Positions 8,349 to 16,465 of a stretch of 49,085 bases of DNA are shown piece after piece. Below the pieces are notes generated by a model that had not been told where the DNA came from, did no database searches, and was given only the letters and a program-made list of their open reading frames with translations. The DNA lies in assembly GCA_964632795.1 (NCBI GenBank), contig CAZWEZ010000016.1:1-49085 (forward strand), in the 5' to 3' direction. The translations under genes were made by a program, and so were the position numbers. Numbering within the stretch: position 1 is the first letter of the stretch; every line of letters begins with the position of its first letter. The DNA comes from CAZWEZ01 sp964632795. Lineage in GTDB: Bacteria > Pseudomonadota > Alphaproteobacteria > Rhodospirillales > 2-02-FULL-58-16.

Positions 8349-8659
8349 TTCGTTGCCTCATCGGTTTCGTTCCAACCGGGCTTGATATAGTGTATAGCAT
8401 TGTAAATAGGGAAGGCCATTAAATCAACGGGGATTCCCCAGATAGCCTCCCCTCCCCAGTTGCTGACGATTGTAGCACAAAGGACGTCCCAGCACGATTC
8501 CGGCCCTAACCCGGCGCGGTAGGTCGCGATCCCCCGCCGGGCGCGGATTCTGCACCTGATCGGAGTGCCCTCGATGGGGTTCCAAGGCGACTGGCTGATC
8601 GGCGCCGGGTGTGTCAGCACGGTGGAGACGGCGGCGATGGCGTCCCGGTCGTAGACCAT
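8342..8659 (-). CDS. Possible small upstream gene of the symporter operon
   Basis: A 105-residue frame whose stop overlaps the symporter start (ATGGTAA), the arrangement expected of coupled genes. The N-terminal two thirds are GC-rich with many Arg and Pro residues; the last 30 residues (GIPVDLMAFPIYNAI onward) are AT-richer and hydrophobic in part. This change in composition near 8470 suggests the frame spans the island boundary, so it may be a chance fusion. A shorter product starting at the ATG near 8418 (about 25 residues) is also possible. I recognise no family. Confidence 0.3.
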   Translation of the reverse strand: MVYDRDAIAAVSTVLTHPAPISQSPWNPIEGTPIRCRIRARRGIATYRAGLGPESCWDVLCATIVSNWGGEAIWGIPVDLMAFPIYNAIHYIKPGWNETDEATKW

Positions 8660-9048
8660 GGCCGGGGGGGCGTGATGATTGTAGGTCGGCTCGGGAGAAT
8701 GGCCGAATAGCGGTCTCTCAAGAGAATAATGAAAAAAGCTTTCCTTCCTTCAATCTACTTTCTTGGGAGGCCAGAAAAAGGCCATTTTCCCCCGAATTCC
8801 CGGATCAAGCCCAATCATCCCCACTTGATCGAAGCTGCGTTTGCGGGTCAATCTGGGGCTTGGCGTGCAATGACGCGGATCGGGGGAGATGAAGAATGCC
8901 CGGACATTTCGAGCAGGCGTTGGCCGCCGTCGAGGCGGGCGGCCGCGCCGCCCGCCTCGCGGTTGAAGATTGAGCCCTCTGGACGGTGCACGCTGAATTC
9001 AGAACGGTTTTCGTTTAATCGTCCACATATCGGGGATCGTGGATTCCC
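8660..9048. other. Gap between the island and argF
   Basis: No convincing long gene. It holds a 13-base-pair GC-rich hairpin at 8931-8959 (CGAGGCGGGCGGC and its complement) without a T-run. The hairpin lies in a 25-codon plus-strand frame, 8896-8973, that has a GGGGAG ribosome-like site and host-like codons; this frame could be the start of a small gene or a remnant. Base composition changes from mixed to GC-rich across the gap, consistent with the right edge of the island. Confidence 0.4.
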
Positions 9049-9960
9049 TTACCCCAGGCACCACGCCAATATTCCCTTCTGGGCGTGGAGGCGGTTTTCG
9101 GCTTCGTCCCAGACCACCGAGCGGGGGCCGTCGATCACCTCGTCGGCGACCTCCTCGCCGCGGTGGGCCGGCAGGCAGTGCATGAACAGGGCGTCGGGCG
9201 CCGCGCGCGCCATCAGCGCCGCGTCGATGCGGTAGGGTTCCAGCCGCCGCTTGCGTTCCTCGGCGTCGCCGTCGCCCATCGACACCCAGGTGTCGGTAAC
9301 CACCAGGTCGGCGCCGGCCACCGCCTCGGCGGGATCGGCGACCACCGTCACCTCGGCGCCCTCGGCGCGCGCCCAGTCCAGCACCCCGGCCCCCGGGTGG
9401 AAGCCGTCGGGGCAGGCCAGCACCATGGGAAACCGGAACCGCGCCGCGCAGTGGATGAACGACGCCGCGACGTTGTTGCCGTCGCCGCACCATGCCACCC
9501 GCCGGCCGGCGATCGGACCGCGGTGCTCCTCATACGTCATCACGTCGGCCATCAACTGGCAGGGGTGGGATTGGTCGGTCAGGCCGTTGATCACCGGCAC
9601 CGTGGCGTGGGCGCACATGTCGTCCAGCTTGGCCGAATCATCGGTGCGGATCATGATCGCATCGACGAAGCGCGACAGCACGCGGGCGGTGTCGGCCGTG
9701 GTCTCGCTGACCCCGAGGTGGGACTCGCCGCCGCCCATCACCACCACGGCGCCGCCCAACTGCTGCATGGCGACCTGGAACGAGACCCGGGTCCGGGTCG
9801 AGGGCTTCTCGAAGATCATGGCCAGCGTCCGCCCAACCAGCGGCCGCCCGCCGTCCGCTCCCTCGCCGCGCTTGAAGGCCGAGCCCAGATCCAGGATCGC
9901 CCGCAGGGTGGCTTCGTCGAAGCGGTCGATGTCGATGAAATGTCTAGTGGCCTGTATCAT
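9049..9960 (-). CDS. argF: Ornithine carbamoyltransferase
   Basis: A 303-residue enzyme that makes citrulline from ornithine and carbamoyl phosphate in arginine biosynthesis. The carbamoyl phosphate loop STRTR is at residues 54-58, HPCQ at 132-135, and the ornithine-binding HCLPAHRGEEV block lies near the C-terminus. Length is normal for the family. The ATG at 9960 follows the argD stop with one base between (TGAGATG); an in-frame ATG at 9987 would lie inside argD and add nine residues, which seems less likely. It is the second gene of an argD-argF operon; the hslO gene that often follows in alphaproteobacteria is not present in the window. Confidence 0.96.
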   Translation of the reverse strand: MIQATRHFIDIDRFDEATLRAILDLGSAFKRGEGADGGRPLVGRTLAMIFEKPSTRTRVSFQVAMQQLGGAVVVMGGGESHLGVSETTADTARVLSRFVDAIMIRTDDSAKLDDMCAHATVPVINGLTDQSHPCQLMADVMTYEEHRGPIAGRRVAWCGDGNNVAASFIHCAARFRFPMVLACPDGFHPGAGVLDWARAEGAEVTVVADPAEAVAGADLVVTDTWVSMGDGDAEERKRRLEPYRIDAALMARAAPDALFMHCLPAHRGEEVADEVIDGPRSVVWDEAENRLHAQKGILAWCLG

Positions 9961-9961
9961 C

Positions 9962-11131
9962 TCAGGCCAGCCCGCCGCAGCTTCCATCCAGGATGTCCAG
10001 CGCCTCCTCGATGTGGCTGTCGTCGATGATCAGCGGCGGCACGAAGCGGACCACGTTGTCGCCGGCGGCCACCGCCAGCATCCCGTTGTCCTCCAACTTG
10101 TCCTTGAGGTCGGTGTTGGCGATCACGCACTTGAGGCCCAGCATCAGGCCCGACCCCCGGACCTCCTCCAGCACCTTGGGATGATCCTCGACGAGCCCCT
10201 CCAGGCGTGCGCGCAGGGTCGCGGCGACGGCCTCGACACGCTCCAGGAAGCCGTCGCCCAGGACCACGTCCAACACCGCATTGGCGACCGCCATCGCCAG
10301 CGGGTTGCCGCCGAAGGTCGAGCCGTGGCTGCCCGCGGTCAGGGCGGCGGCCGCCTTTTCGACGGCCAGGCAGGCGCCGACCGGGAAGCCGCCGCCGAGC
10401 CCCTTGGCGACGGCCATCAGGTCGGGCTCGATGCCCGCCCACTGGTGGGCGAACAGGCGTCCGGTGCGGCCCATGCCGCACTGGACCTCGTCCAGGAACA
10501 GCAGCAGGGAGAACTCGTCGGCGATCTCGCGCAGGCCCCTCATGTATTCGACCGGCGCCGGCTTGATCCCGCCCTCGCCCTGGACCGGCTCGACCAGGAT
10601 GGCGGCGGTCTCGGGCGTAATCGCGGCGCGGGTCTCGTTGAGGTTGCCGAAGGCGACCTCGTCGAAGCCCTCGACCACGGGATCGAAGCCGTTGAGGTGC
10701 TTCTCCTGGCCGCCCGCCGCGATTGCCGCCAGCGAGCGGCCGTGGAAGGCGTCCCGACACGTGATGACGCGGAAGCGCTCGGGCTGGCCGGCGTCGTCGA
10801 AGTGCTTGCGGATCATCTTGAGGCCGCATTCGACGGCCTCGGTGCCCGAGTTGGTGAAGAACACCGAATCGGCGAAGGTGTTGGCGACCAGGCGCTCGGC
10901 CAGGCGCTGCTGGCCGGGGATCTGGAACAGGTTGGAGCAGTGCCACAGTCGGCCGGCCTGTTGGCGCAGCGCCTCGACCAGGTGGGGGTGGCAGTGGCCC
11001 AGCGCGCACACCGCGATGCCGGCCGCGAAGTCCAGGTAGCGGCGTCCGTCGGCGGTGTACAGGTAGGCGCCCTCGCCGCGTTCGAAGGCGAGATCGGTTC
11101 GGGCATAGGTGGGAATGACGGCGGGGAACAC
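9962..11131 (-). CDS. argD: Acetylornithine aminotransferase
   Basis: A 389-residue class III aminotransferase that converts N-acetylglutamate semialdehyde to N-acetylornithine and may also act in lysine synthesis. It shows the NSGTEAVE cofactor loop, the LDEVQCGMGRTG block with the PLP-binding aspartate, and the catalytic lysine in AVAKGLGGGFP. The start is taken as GTG at 11131 because a clear Shine-Dalgarno GAGGAG precedes it by about seven bases and the protein then begins FPAVIPTYART as in relatives; an upstream ATG at 11188 lacks such a site. It is followed by argF one base later. The minus-strand permease gene lies 73 bases upstream. Confidence 0.95.
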   Translation of the reverse strand: MFPAVIPTYARTDLAFERGEGAYLYTADGRRYLDFAAGIAVCALGHCHPHLVEALRQQAGRLWHCSNLFQIPGQQRLAERLVANTFADSVFFTNSGTEAVECGLKMIRKHFDDAGQPERFRVITCRDAFHGRSLAAIAAGGQEKHLNGFDPVVEGFDEVAFGNLNETRAAITPETAAILVEPVQGEGGIKPAPVEYMRGLREIADEFSLLLFLDEVQCGMGRTGRLFAHQWAGIEPDLMAVAKGLGGGFPVGACLAVEKAAAALTAGSHGSTFGGNPLAMAVANAVLDVVLGDGFLERVEAVAATLRARLEGLVEDHPKVLEEVRGSGLMLGLKCVIANTDLKDKLEDNGMLAVAAGDNVVRFVPPLIIDDSHIEEALDILDGSCGGLA

Positions 11132-11204
11132 AGGAACTCTCCTCAAGGGAAAGCGGTGGAGTATCATGATCTTAGGCCGGGATGTCAACGAACAGGCCGC
11201 TTTA

Positions 11205-11984
11205 TCACGCCTTCAACTTGTAGCCCGACGCGAACATCCAGTGGCACAGCGCCCACAGCCCGACGTCGACCCCGATCATCACCGCCACCCCGGTGCTCAG
11301 CGAGCCGTCGGCGTGGCCGATGAAGCCGTAGCGGAAACCGTCGATCATGTAGAAGAACGGGTTGAGGTGGGCCGCCGTCTGGAACATCGGGGTCAGCCGC
11401 TCGATCGAATAGAAGGTGCCCGAGAGGAACGACAGCGGCATCACCACGAAGTTGGTGACGGCGGCGATGTGGTCGAACTTGTCGGCCCAGATGCCGCCGA
11501 TCAGGCCGAGCAGCGACATCATCAGCGAGGCGGCGGCGGCGTGGAAGACGATGAAGGCGAGGTTATGCACGTGAAGGGTGACGAAGACCGCCATCCCCGC
11601 CGCCACCGCCAGGGCGACGACGATGCCCCGGGTCGCCCCGCCCAGTGCGATGCCCAGGGTCAGCTCGTGGGCGGAGAACGGCGGCATCAGGGTGTCGACG
11701 ATGTTGCCCTGGATCTTGGCGATCATGATCGAGGACGAGGTGTTGGCGAAGGCGTTCTGGGCGATCGCCATCATGATCAGGCCGGGGGCCAGGAACTCGG
11801 CGAACGGCACCCCGCCGACGGTGAGCCCGGCCCGCCCCAGGGCCAGCGTGAAGACGGCCAGGAACAGAAGCGTCGTCACCATGGGCGCGACCAGGGTCTG
11901 GAAGAAGACCTTCATGAAGCGGCGGACCTCGCGCGTATACAGCGTCCACAGCCCGATCCAGTTGACGGAGTCGGTTACGATCAT
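11205..11984 (-). CDS. ABC-2 type transporter permease
   Basis: A 259-residue membrane protein with about six hydrophobic segments, matching ABC-2 permeases of the NodJ/YadH type. Typical pieces are the N-terminal REVRRFMKVFFQTLVAP, the APGLIMMAI segment and the C-terminal LNPFFYMIDGFRYGFIG block. It would export a lipid, drug or polysaccharide with an ATPase partner, but no ABC ATPase gene lies next to it. The ATG at 11984 is preceded by GGAGAG; longer frames run into the structured repeat at 12015-12174 and are artefacts of it. It reads toward argD and could be cotranscribed. Confidence 0.9.
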   Translation of the reverse strand: MIVTDSVNWIGLWTLYTREVRRFMKVFFQTLVAPMVTTLLFLAVFTLALGRAGLTVGGVPFAEFLAPGLIMMAIAQNAFANTSSSIMIAKIQGNIVDTLMPPFSAHELTLGIALGGATRGIVVALAVAAGMAVFVTLHVHNLAFIVFHAAAASLMMSLLGLIGGIWADKFDHIAAVTNFVVMPLSFLSGTFYSIERLTPMFQTAAHLNPFFYMIDGFRYGFIGHADGSLSTGVAVMIGVDVGLWALCHWMFASGYKLKA

Positions 11985-12014
11985 CGCTCTCTCCTCGTGT
12001 CGGCGACGCGAGTC

Positions 12015-12174
12015 ATACCAAAGGTCATTGATAATGACCCATAGAGATCGTGCTTGCGTCCCGTCGGGCAGGAAGGAAGCCGAAGGCGATGCGGCGCATC
12101 GTCGAGGTTTTCTGACGCCCTCCGACGGGGCGCAGGCGCGATCTCTATGGGTCATTATCAATGACCTTTGGTAT
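12015..12174. repeat. ATACCAA-family cruciform element B1
   Basis: Perfect 36-base inverted arms lie at 12015-12050 and 12139-12174, beginning ATACCAAAGGTCATTGATA. The pairing continues inward for about 19 more bases (to near 12069 and 12120) with only three differences, each a T/C change that leaves a G.U pair in the plus-strand RNA. The tip carries a second perfect hairpin, CGATGC-GGC-GCATCG, at 12087-12101. The element fills most of the divergent gap between the ABC permease and recX. Related copies are at 29401-29666 and 33390-33418. Confidence 0.9.
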
Positions 12175-12220
12175 CATATATACCCTGGATTCCCGGCGTT
12201 CAAAGCGGAAGTGACGGACC

Positions 12221-12796
12221 ATGGCCCCCAAGCCCCGGCGGCGGCGCGGCCCGCGCAAGGCCACTCCCGCCTACCTGCGCAACGCGGCGCTCCATTACCT
12301 GGGGCGCTTCGCCAGCTCGTCGGCCAACCTGCGCCGGGTGCTGATGGGCAAGGTCGAGCGCTCGGCGCGCTTCCACGGCACCGATCCCGAAGAGGGCGCC
12401 GGGGCGATCGACGCCCTGATCGTCCGCTTCGAGGCCTCGGGCCTGCTCGACGACATGACCTACGCAACCGCCCAGGTCGCCGCCCGGCGCCGGCGCGGCG
12501 ATTCAGGCCACGCCATCCGCGCCCGCCTGCGGGCCAAGGGGGTGGCGCCCGAGACCGTCGAGGCGGCGCTGGCCGCCGGGGACGGGGAAAGGCGGGGCCC
12601 GGAACTGGTTGCCGCCCTGGCCCTCGCCCGGCGCCGCCGGCTCGGCCCCTACCGTGAGCCCGCACGGCGTGCCGAGAGGCGCGAGAGGGACCTGGCGGCG
12701 CTGGCCCGGGCCGGCTTCGCCTACGACGTCGCCCGCCGGGTGGTGGATGCCGAAACCCCGCAACAGCTCGAGGTGGAAATATCGGAGGAAGAATAA
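12221..12796 (+). CDS. recX: RecX-family regulator of RecA
   Basis: A 191-residue RecX-like protein, which in known cases binds RecA filaments and limits their growth. It shows the family's three-helix repeats: ALHYLGRFASSSANLRRVL, an internal GLLDDMTYA-xx-AARRRRGDSG block, and the helix ending RLRAKGV with ETVEAAL. It is very Arg/Ala-rich. The ATG follows a weak GGA site; no better start is visible. The final codons GAA GAA TAA form part of the left arm of palindrome A2, so the acidic EEE tail may come from the repeat. The gene converges on lysS. Confidence 0.85.
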   Translation: MAPKPRRRRGPRKATPAYLRNAALHYLGRFASSSANLRRVLMGKVERSARFHGTDPEEGAGAIDALIVRFEASGLLDDMTYATAQVAARRRRGDSGHAIRARLRAKGVAPETVEAALAAGDGERRGPELVAALALARRRRLGPYREPARRAERRERDLAALARAGFAYDVARRVVDAETPQQLEVEISEEE

Positions 12797-12883
12797 TGGT
12801 GACTGGAGAAAATGGTGACTGTATATAGTTTTCGAGAAAAAACTATATACAGTCACCATTTTCTCGAGTCACCATTATTCTTC
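12788..12883. repeat. Palindromic repeat A2 between recX and lysS
   Basis: Arms 12788-12832 and 12839-12883 pair over 45 bases with one mismatch, around the loop CGAGAA. The core is the same GGTGACTGTATATAG as in repeat A1, with a shorter TGGTGACT copy outside it. The left arm contains the last codons and stop of recX (GAAGAATAA); the right arm carries their inverted copy and reaches into the lysS stop codon (12882-12884). The sequence outside the core differs from A1 but is again mirrored. Same position class: a convergent gene junction. Confidence 0.95.
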
Positions 12884-14468
12884 AGTCGGCGGAGAGGTCC
12901 TCGCCGGCGATCGCCCGGCGGATCAGGGCGATGGTCTCGCCCAGCCCGTAGAAGGCGATGAACGAGCCCATGCGCGGACCCTGGCTCTGGCCGAGGAGGA
13001 TCTCGTAGAGGGCCCGGAACCAGGACTTGAGGTCGGCGGAGAAATATCGCTTGCCGACCTCGTAGACCTCGCTCTGGATGTCCTCGGCCTCGGTCTCGGC
13101 GTCGAGCGCGGCGAGGGTCTCGGCGAGGTCGCCGAGCGCCGCCTTCTCGTCCTCGCTGGGCAGGCGGTAGCGCTTGGCCGGCTTGACGAAGTCGCGGTAG
13201 TAGGCGATGGCGTATCCGGCCAGCCGATCCAGGATGGGCGCCGTCTCGGGCGTCGCCTGGGGCCGGTAGCGGCTGATGAAGTGCCAGATGACCTTCTTGT
13301 CCTCGGTGTGGCAGACGTTGGCCAGGTTGAGCAGCACGTTGAAGCTGAGATGGGCGTCCTCGACCGGCGGCCGGCCCTGGTGGATGTGCCACACCGGGTT
13401 GTCCAGCCGCTTGGCCGGCTCCTGGCCCGGGAACCTGGACAGGTGGGCCAGGTAGTCGTCGACGGTGCGCGGGATGACGTCGAAGAACAGCCGCTTGGCG
13501 GTGCGGGGCTTCTGGTACATGAACAGCGACAGGCTCTCGGGCGGCGCGTAGCGCAGCCACTCCTCGACCGCCATCCCGTTGCCCTTCGACTTGGAGATCT
13601 TCTCTGCGTTCTCGTCCAGGAACAGCTCGTAGGTGAAGCCGGCCGGCGGGACGCCGCCCAGCACCCGGCAGATCCGGCCGGACTGGCGCACCGAATCGAT
13701 CAGGTCCTTGCCCGACATCTCGTAGTCGACGTCCAGTCCCGTCCACCGCATCGCCCAGTCGGGCTTCCATTGGAGCTTGCAGTGCCCCCCGGTGACCGGG
13801 GTCTCGACCTTCGAGCCGTCCTCGTCCTCATAGACGATGGTCCCGGCGTCGACGTCGCGGGAGAGGATGGGGACCTGCAGCACCCTGCCGGTCTTCCGGC
13901 ACACCGGCAGGAACGGGCTGTAGGTGGCCCGGCGCTCAGGCCCCAGGGTCGGCAGCATGATCCCGTTCACCGCCTCGTAGCGCTCCAGCACCTTGAGCAG
14001 GACGGCGTCGAAGCGGCCGTTGCGGTAGCACTCGGTGGAACTCACCAGCTCGTAGTCGAAACCGAAGTCGTCGAGGAACGCGCACAGCCGGGCGTTGTTG
14101 TGGTGGCCGAAGCTGTCGTGGGTACCGAAGGGATCGGGGACCGAGGTCAGCGGCTTGCCCAGGTGTTGGGCCACCATCTCGCGGTTGGGGATGTTGTCGG
14201 GCACCTTGCGCAGGCCGTCCATGTCGTCGGAGAAGGCGAACAGCCGGCTCGGCAGGTCGCTCAGCAGGCCGAAGGCATGGCGCACCATGGAGGTCCGCGC
14301 GACCTCGCCGAAGGTGCCGATGTGGGGCAGTCCGGACGGTCCGTAGCCGGTCTCGAACAGCACGTAGCCCTTGTCCGGGGTCCGCCCGCCGAGGCGTTTG
14401 AGCAACGCCCGCGCCTCGACGAAGGGCCAGGCGTTGCTGTCGCGGGCGGCGTCCTCAAGCTCGGTCAT
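12882..14468 (-). CDS. lysS: Lysyl-tRNA synthetase, class I
   Basis: A 528-residue class I (archaeal-type) LysRS, which charges tRNA-Lys. The HIGH-equivalent motif is LPHIGTFGE near the N-terminus, and the KMSKS-equivalent is EKISKSKGN; between them lies the SSTECYRNGRFD region. A C-terminal helical anticodon-binding part follows. Length fits the family. The ATG at 14468 was chosen because the protein then begins MTELEDAARDSNAWPF as in relatives; upstream in-frame extension would cross the divergent gene. No strong ribosome site is visible. Class I LysRS is usual in alphaproteobacteria. The stop codon touches palindrome A2. Confidence 0.94.
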   Translation of the reverse strand: MTELEDAARDSNAWPFVEARALLKRLGGRTPDKGYVLFETGYGPSGLPHIGTFGEVARTSMVRHAFGLLSDLPSRLFAFSDDMDGLRKVPDNIPNREMVAQHLGKPLTSVPDPFGTHDSFGHHNNARLCAFLDDFGFDYELVSSTECYRNGRFDAVLLKVLERYEAVNGIMLPTLGPERRATYSPFLPVCRKTGRVLQVPILSRDVDAGTIVYEDEDGSKVETPVTGGHCKLQWKPDWAMRWTGLDVDYEMSGKDLIDSVRQSGRICRVLGGVPPAGFTYELFLDENAEKISKSKGNGMAVEEWLRYAPPESLSLFMYQKPRTAKRLFFDVIPRTVDDYLAHLSRFPGQEPAKRLDNPVWHIHQGRPPVEDAHLSFNVLLNLANVCHTEDKKVIWHFISRYRPQATPETAPILDRLAGYAIAYYRDFVKPAKRYRLPSEDEKAALGDLAETLAALDAETEAEDIQSEVYEVGKRYFSADLKSWFRALYEILLGQSQGPRMGSFIAFYGLGETIALIRRAIAGEDLSAD

Positions 14469-14901
14469 GGCGGCGAACCTAGGAGCCGGCGGCGGCGGCG
14501 TCAACAACCTGCGCGGCGTCGCCGACCTCGCCGCCCGCCTCAAGACCCATCACTGGGCGGCGCCGGTGGCCTGTTTCGACACCGGCGGCGGCGAGGACTA
14601 TGCCCTGGTCAAGTACGTCGCCCTGCGCCGGCTGGGGTTCCATCACCGGCGGCTGCGCGTGGTATGGGTGGAGGACGCCGGGACCGGGACTCATCACGCG
14701 GTGCTGACGGCGGCCCTCGACGGCCGGACCTTCGTCCTCGACAGCCGCTTCACCGGGATCGCCGGCGACCGCACGCTTCCCCACTACCATCCCTATTGCT
14801 CGGCCAACGAGGCCCGCTTCTCGCTCCACTGGGACCCGGGGGAACGGGGCGGGGTGATGGCCTCCCTCGACCGCCTGGCCCGCTGCCCCCGCGCCGCCTG
14901 A
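14467..14901 (+). CDS. Transglutaminase-like (BTLCP-type) protein lacking the motif Cys
   Basis: A frame of 144 residues from the ATG at 14467, which shares bases with the divergent lysS start. It resembles the bacterial transglutaminase-like cysteine protease family: TGGGEDYALVKYVALRRLGF corresponds to the family block GGDCEDYAxxKYxxLxxLG, followed by HHAVL (catalytic His) and FVLDSR (where relatives have LDN). The DC of the family motif is GG here, so the nucleophilic cysteine is missing. It also lacks a signal peptide, and relatives are usually longer, so the gene may be a truncated or inactive copy. No clear ribosome site; a start upstream would be antisense to lysS. Confidence 0.6.
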   Translation: MAANLGAGGGGVNNLRGVADLAARLKTHHWAAPVACFDTGGGEDYALVKYVALRRLGFHHRRLRVVWVEDAGTGTHHAVLTAALDGRTFVLDSRFTGIAGDRTLPHYHPYCSANEARFSLHWDPGERGGVMASLDRLARCPRAA

Positions 14902-15048
14902 ACGACCGCCATCATTCCCCCTGGCCGTCAATCCCCACATGGCGGTGGTCAAGGGACGGGTGCGGAAGCTGTGTTTACGGATTGGCGGCCTTGAAGGCGG
15001 TTCCGCCACGCGGTAGCCTTCCCGGCCTTCAACCCGAGGGGGCCCGCC

Positions 15049-16437
15049 ATGAGCCAACGGACTTCCAATTTCGACGCCGAGCTGATCGAGGACCTGCGGG
15101 CCATCGTCGGCGACAGGCTGTCGAGAGCGGCGCCGGTCCTCGAACAGCACGGCCACGACGAGTCCTACCACGAGTGCCGGCCGCCCGACGCCGTGGTCTT
15201 CGTGCAGTCCACCGACGAGGTGGTGGGGGTGGTCGGGGCCTGCGCCAGGCGCAAGGTTCCGATCGTCCCCTTCGGCGCCGGGACCTCGCTGGAGGGCCAG
15301 GTGACGGCGCTCCACGGCGGGGTCTGCATCGACTTCACCCGGATGAACCAGATCCTGGCGGTCAACGCCCAGGACATGGACGTCACCGTCCAGGCCGGGG
15401 TGACCCGCAAGCAGCTCAACGAAGACCTGCGCCACACCGGCCTCTTCTTCCCGGTCGATCCGGGGGCCGACGCGACCATCGGCGGGATGGCGGCGACCCG
15501 GGCCTCGGGCACCACCACGGTGCGCTACGGGGCGATGCGCGAGAACGTGATGGCGATGTCGGTGGTCACCGCCGACGGCCGGCTGATCCGGACCGCCCGA
15601 CGGGCCCGCAAGTCGGCGGCCGGCTACGACCTGACCCACCTGTTCGTCGGTTCCGAGGGGACGCTGGGGGTGATCTGCGAGGTGACGCTGAGGCTGTTCG
15701 GCATCCCCGAGGCGATGTCGGCCGCCGTGGTTTCGTTCCCGACCATAAAGAAGGCCGTGGATTCGGTGATCACCACCATCCAGTCGGGGATTCCCATCGC
15801 CCGCATCGAGCTGCTGGACGAAGTCCAGATGGACGCCATCAACCGCTATTCGGGGCTGGATTATCCGCTCCAGCCGACCCTGTTCCTGGAATTTCACGGC
15901 TCCCGGGCCGGGGTCCGCGAACAGTCCGAGGCCGTTCAGGGCATCTGCACCGACAACGGGGGCGGCGATTTCCGCTTCTCGACGCGGCCCGAGGAACGCG
16001 ACCGGCTGTGGGAGGCCCGCCACGTCGCGGCCTACGCGGCGCTGGCGCTGGAGCCCGGGACCAAGCTGTTCGTGACCGATGTCTGCGTGCCCATTTCGCG
16101 GCTCGCCGAGTGCCTGCTCGAGACCAAGGTCGACATCGACCGATCGTTCCTCACCGCGCCCGTGGTCGGCCACGTCGGGGACGGCAACTTCCATCTCGCG
16201 TTTCTGGTCCACCCGGAGCGGCCCGAGGACATCGCCGAGGCCAGCCGCCTCAACGAACGGCTGGTGATGCGGGCCATCGACATGGACGGCACCTGCACCG
16301 GCGAGCACGGCGTCGGCCTCGGCAAGATCGACTTCCTGGCCGCCGAGCACGGCGAGGCGCTGGACGTCATGCAGGCCCTCAAAAGGGCGCTGGACCCCGA
16401 CAACATCATGAACCCGGGCAAGATCTTCCGGGTTTAG
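15049..16437 (+). CDS. FAD-linked D-lactate dehydrogenase / glycolate oxidase GlcD-like
   Basis: A 462-residue FAD-binding oxidase (FAD_binding_4 plus FAD-oxidase C domain), which oxidises a 2-hydroxy acid, most likely D-lactate. The cofactor loop is PFGAGTSLEGQ, the second FAD segment is GADATIGGMAATRASG, and the C-terminal metal/substrate motifs are VGHVGDGNFH and GEHGVGLGK. Length and motifs match the mitochondrial LDHD and bacterial GlcD type; the exact substrate is inferred. The ATG at 15049 has only a weak GAGGGGG site 8-14 bases upstream. Transcribed alone, convergent with rpmG. Confidence 0.9.
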   Translation: MSQRTSNFDAELIEDLRAIVGDRLSRAAPVLEQHGHDESYHECRPPDAVVFVQSTDEVVGVVGACARRKVPIVPFGAGTSLEGQVTALHGGVCIDFTRMNQILAVNAQDMDVTVQAGVTRKQLNEDLRHTGLFFPVDPGADATIGGMAATRASGTTTVRYGAMRENVMAMSVVTADGRLIRTARRARKSAAGYDLTHLFVGSEGTLGVICEVTLRLFGIPEAMSAAVVSFPTIKKAVDSVITTIQSGIPIARIELLDEVQMDAINRYSGLDYPLQPTLFLEFHGSRAGVREQSEAVQGICTDNGGGDFRFSTRPEERDRLWEARHVAAYAALALEPGTKLFVTDVCVPISRLAECLLETKVDIDRSFLTAPVVGHVGDGNFHLAFLVHPERPEDIAEASRLNERLVMRAIDMDGTCTGEHGVGLGKIDFLAAEHGEALDVMQALKRALDPDNIMNPGKIFRV

Positions 16438-16465
16438 AGCGTAAGCCTGCGTGGCGTTTGAACGC

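Noticed and set aside
8931..8959. Strong GC hairpin taken as an argF terminator
   Set aside because: No T-run on either strand, and it coincides with a short in-frame GAGGCGGGC...CGCCTC coding-like stretch.
8729..9235. Plus-strand frame starting MKKAFLPSIYFLG
   Set aside because: It runs antisense into argF, has no motif and no consistent codon pattern.
11985..12180. Frames on both strands reading MTHRDRACxPS...SLWVIINDLWY
   Set aside because: They are translations of the two arms of palindrome B1, which is why both strands give nearly the same peptide.
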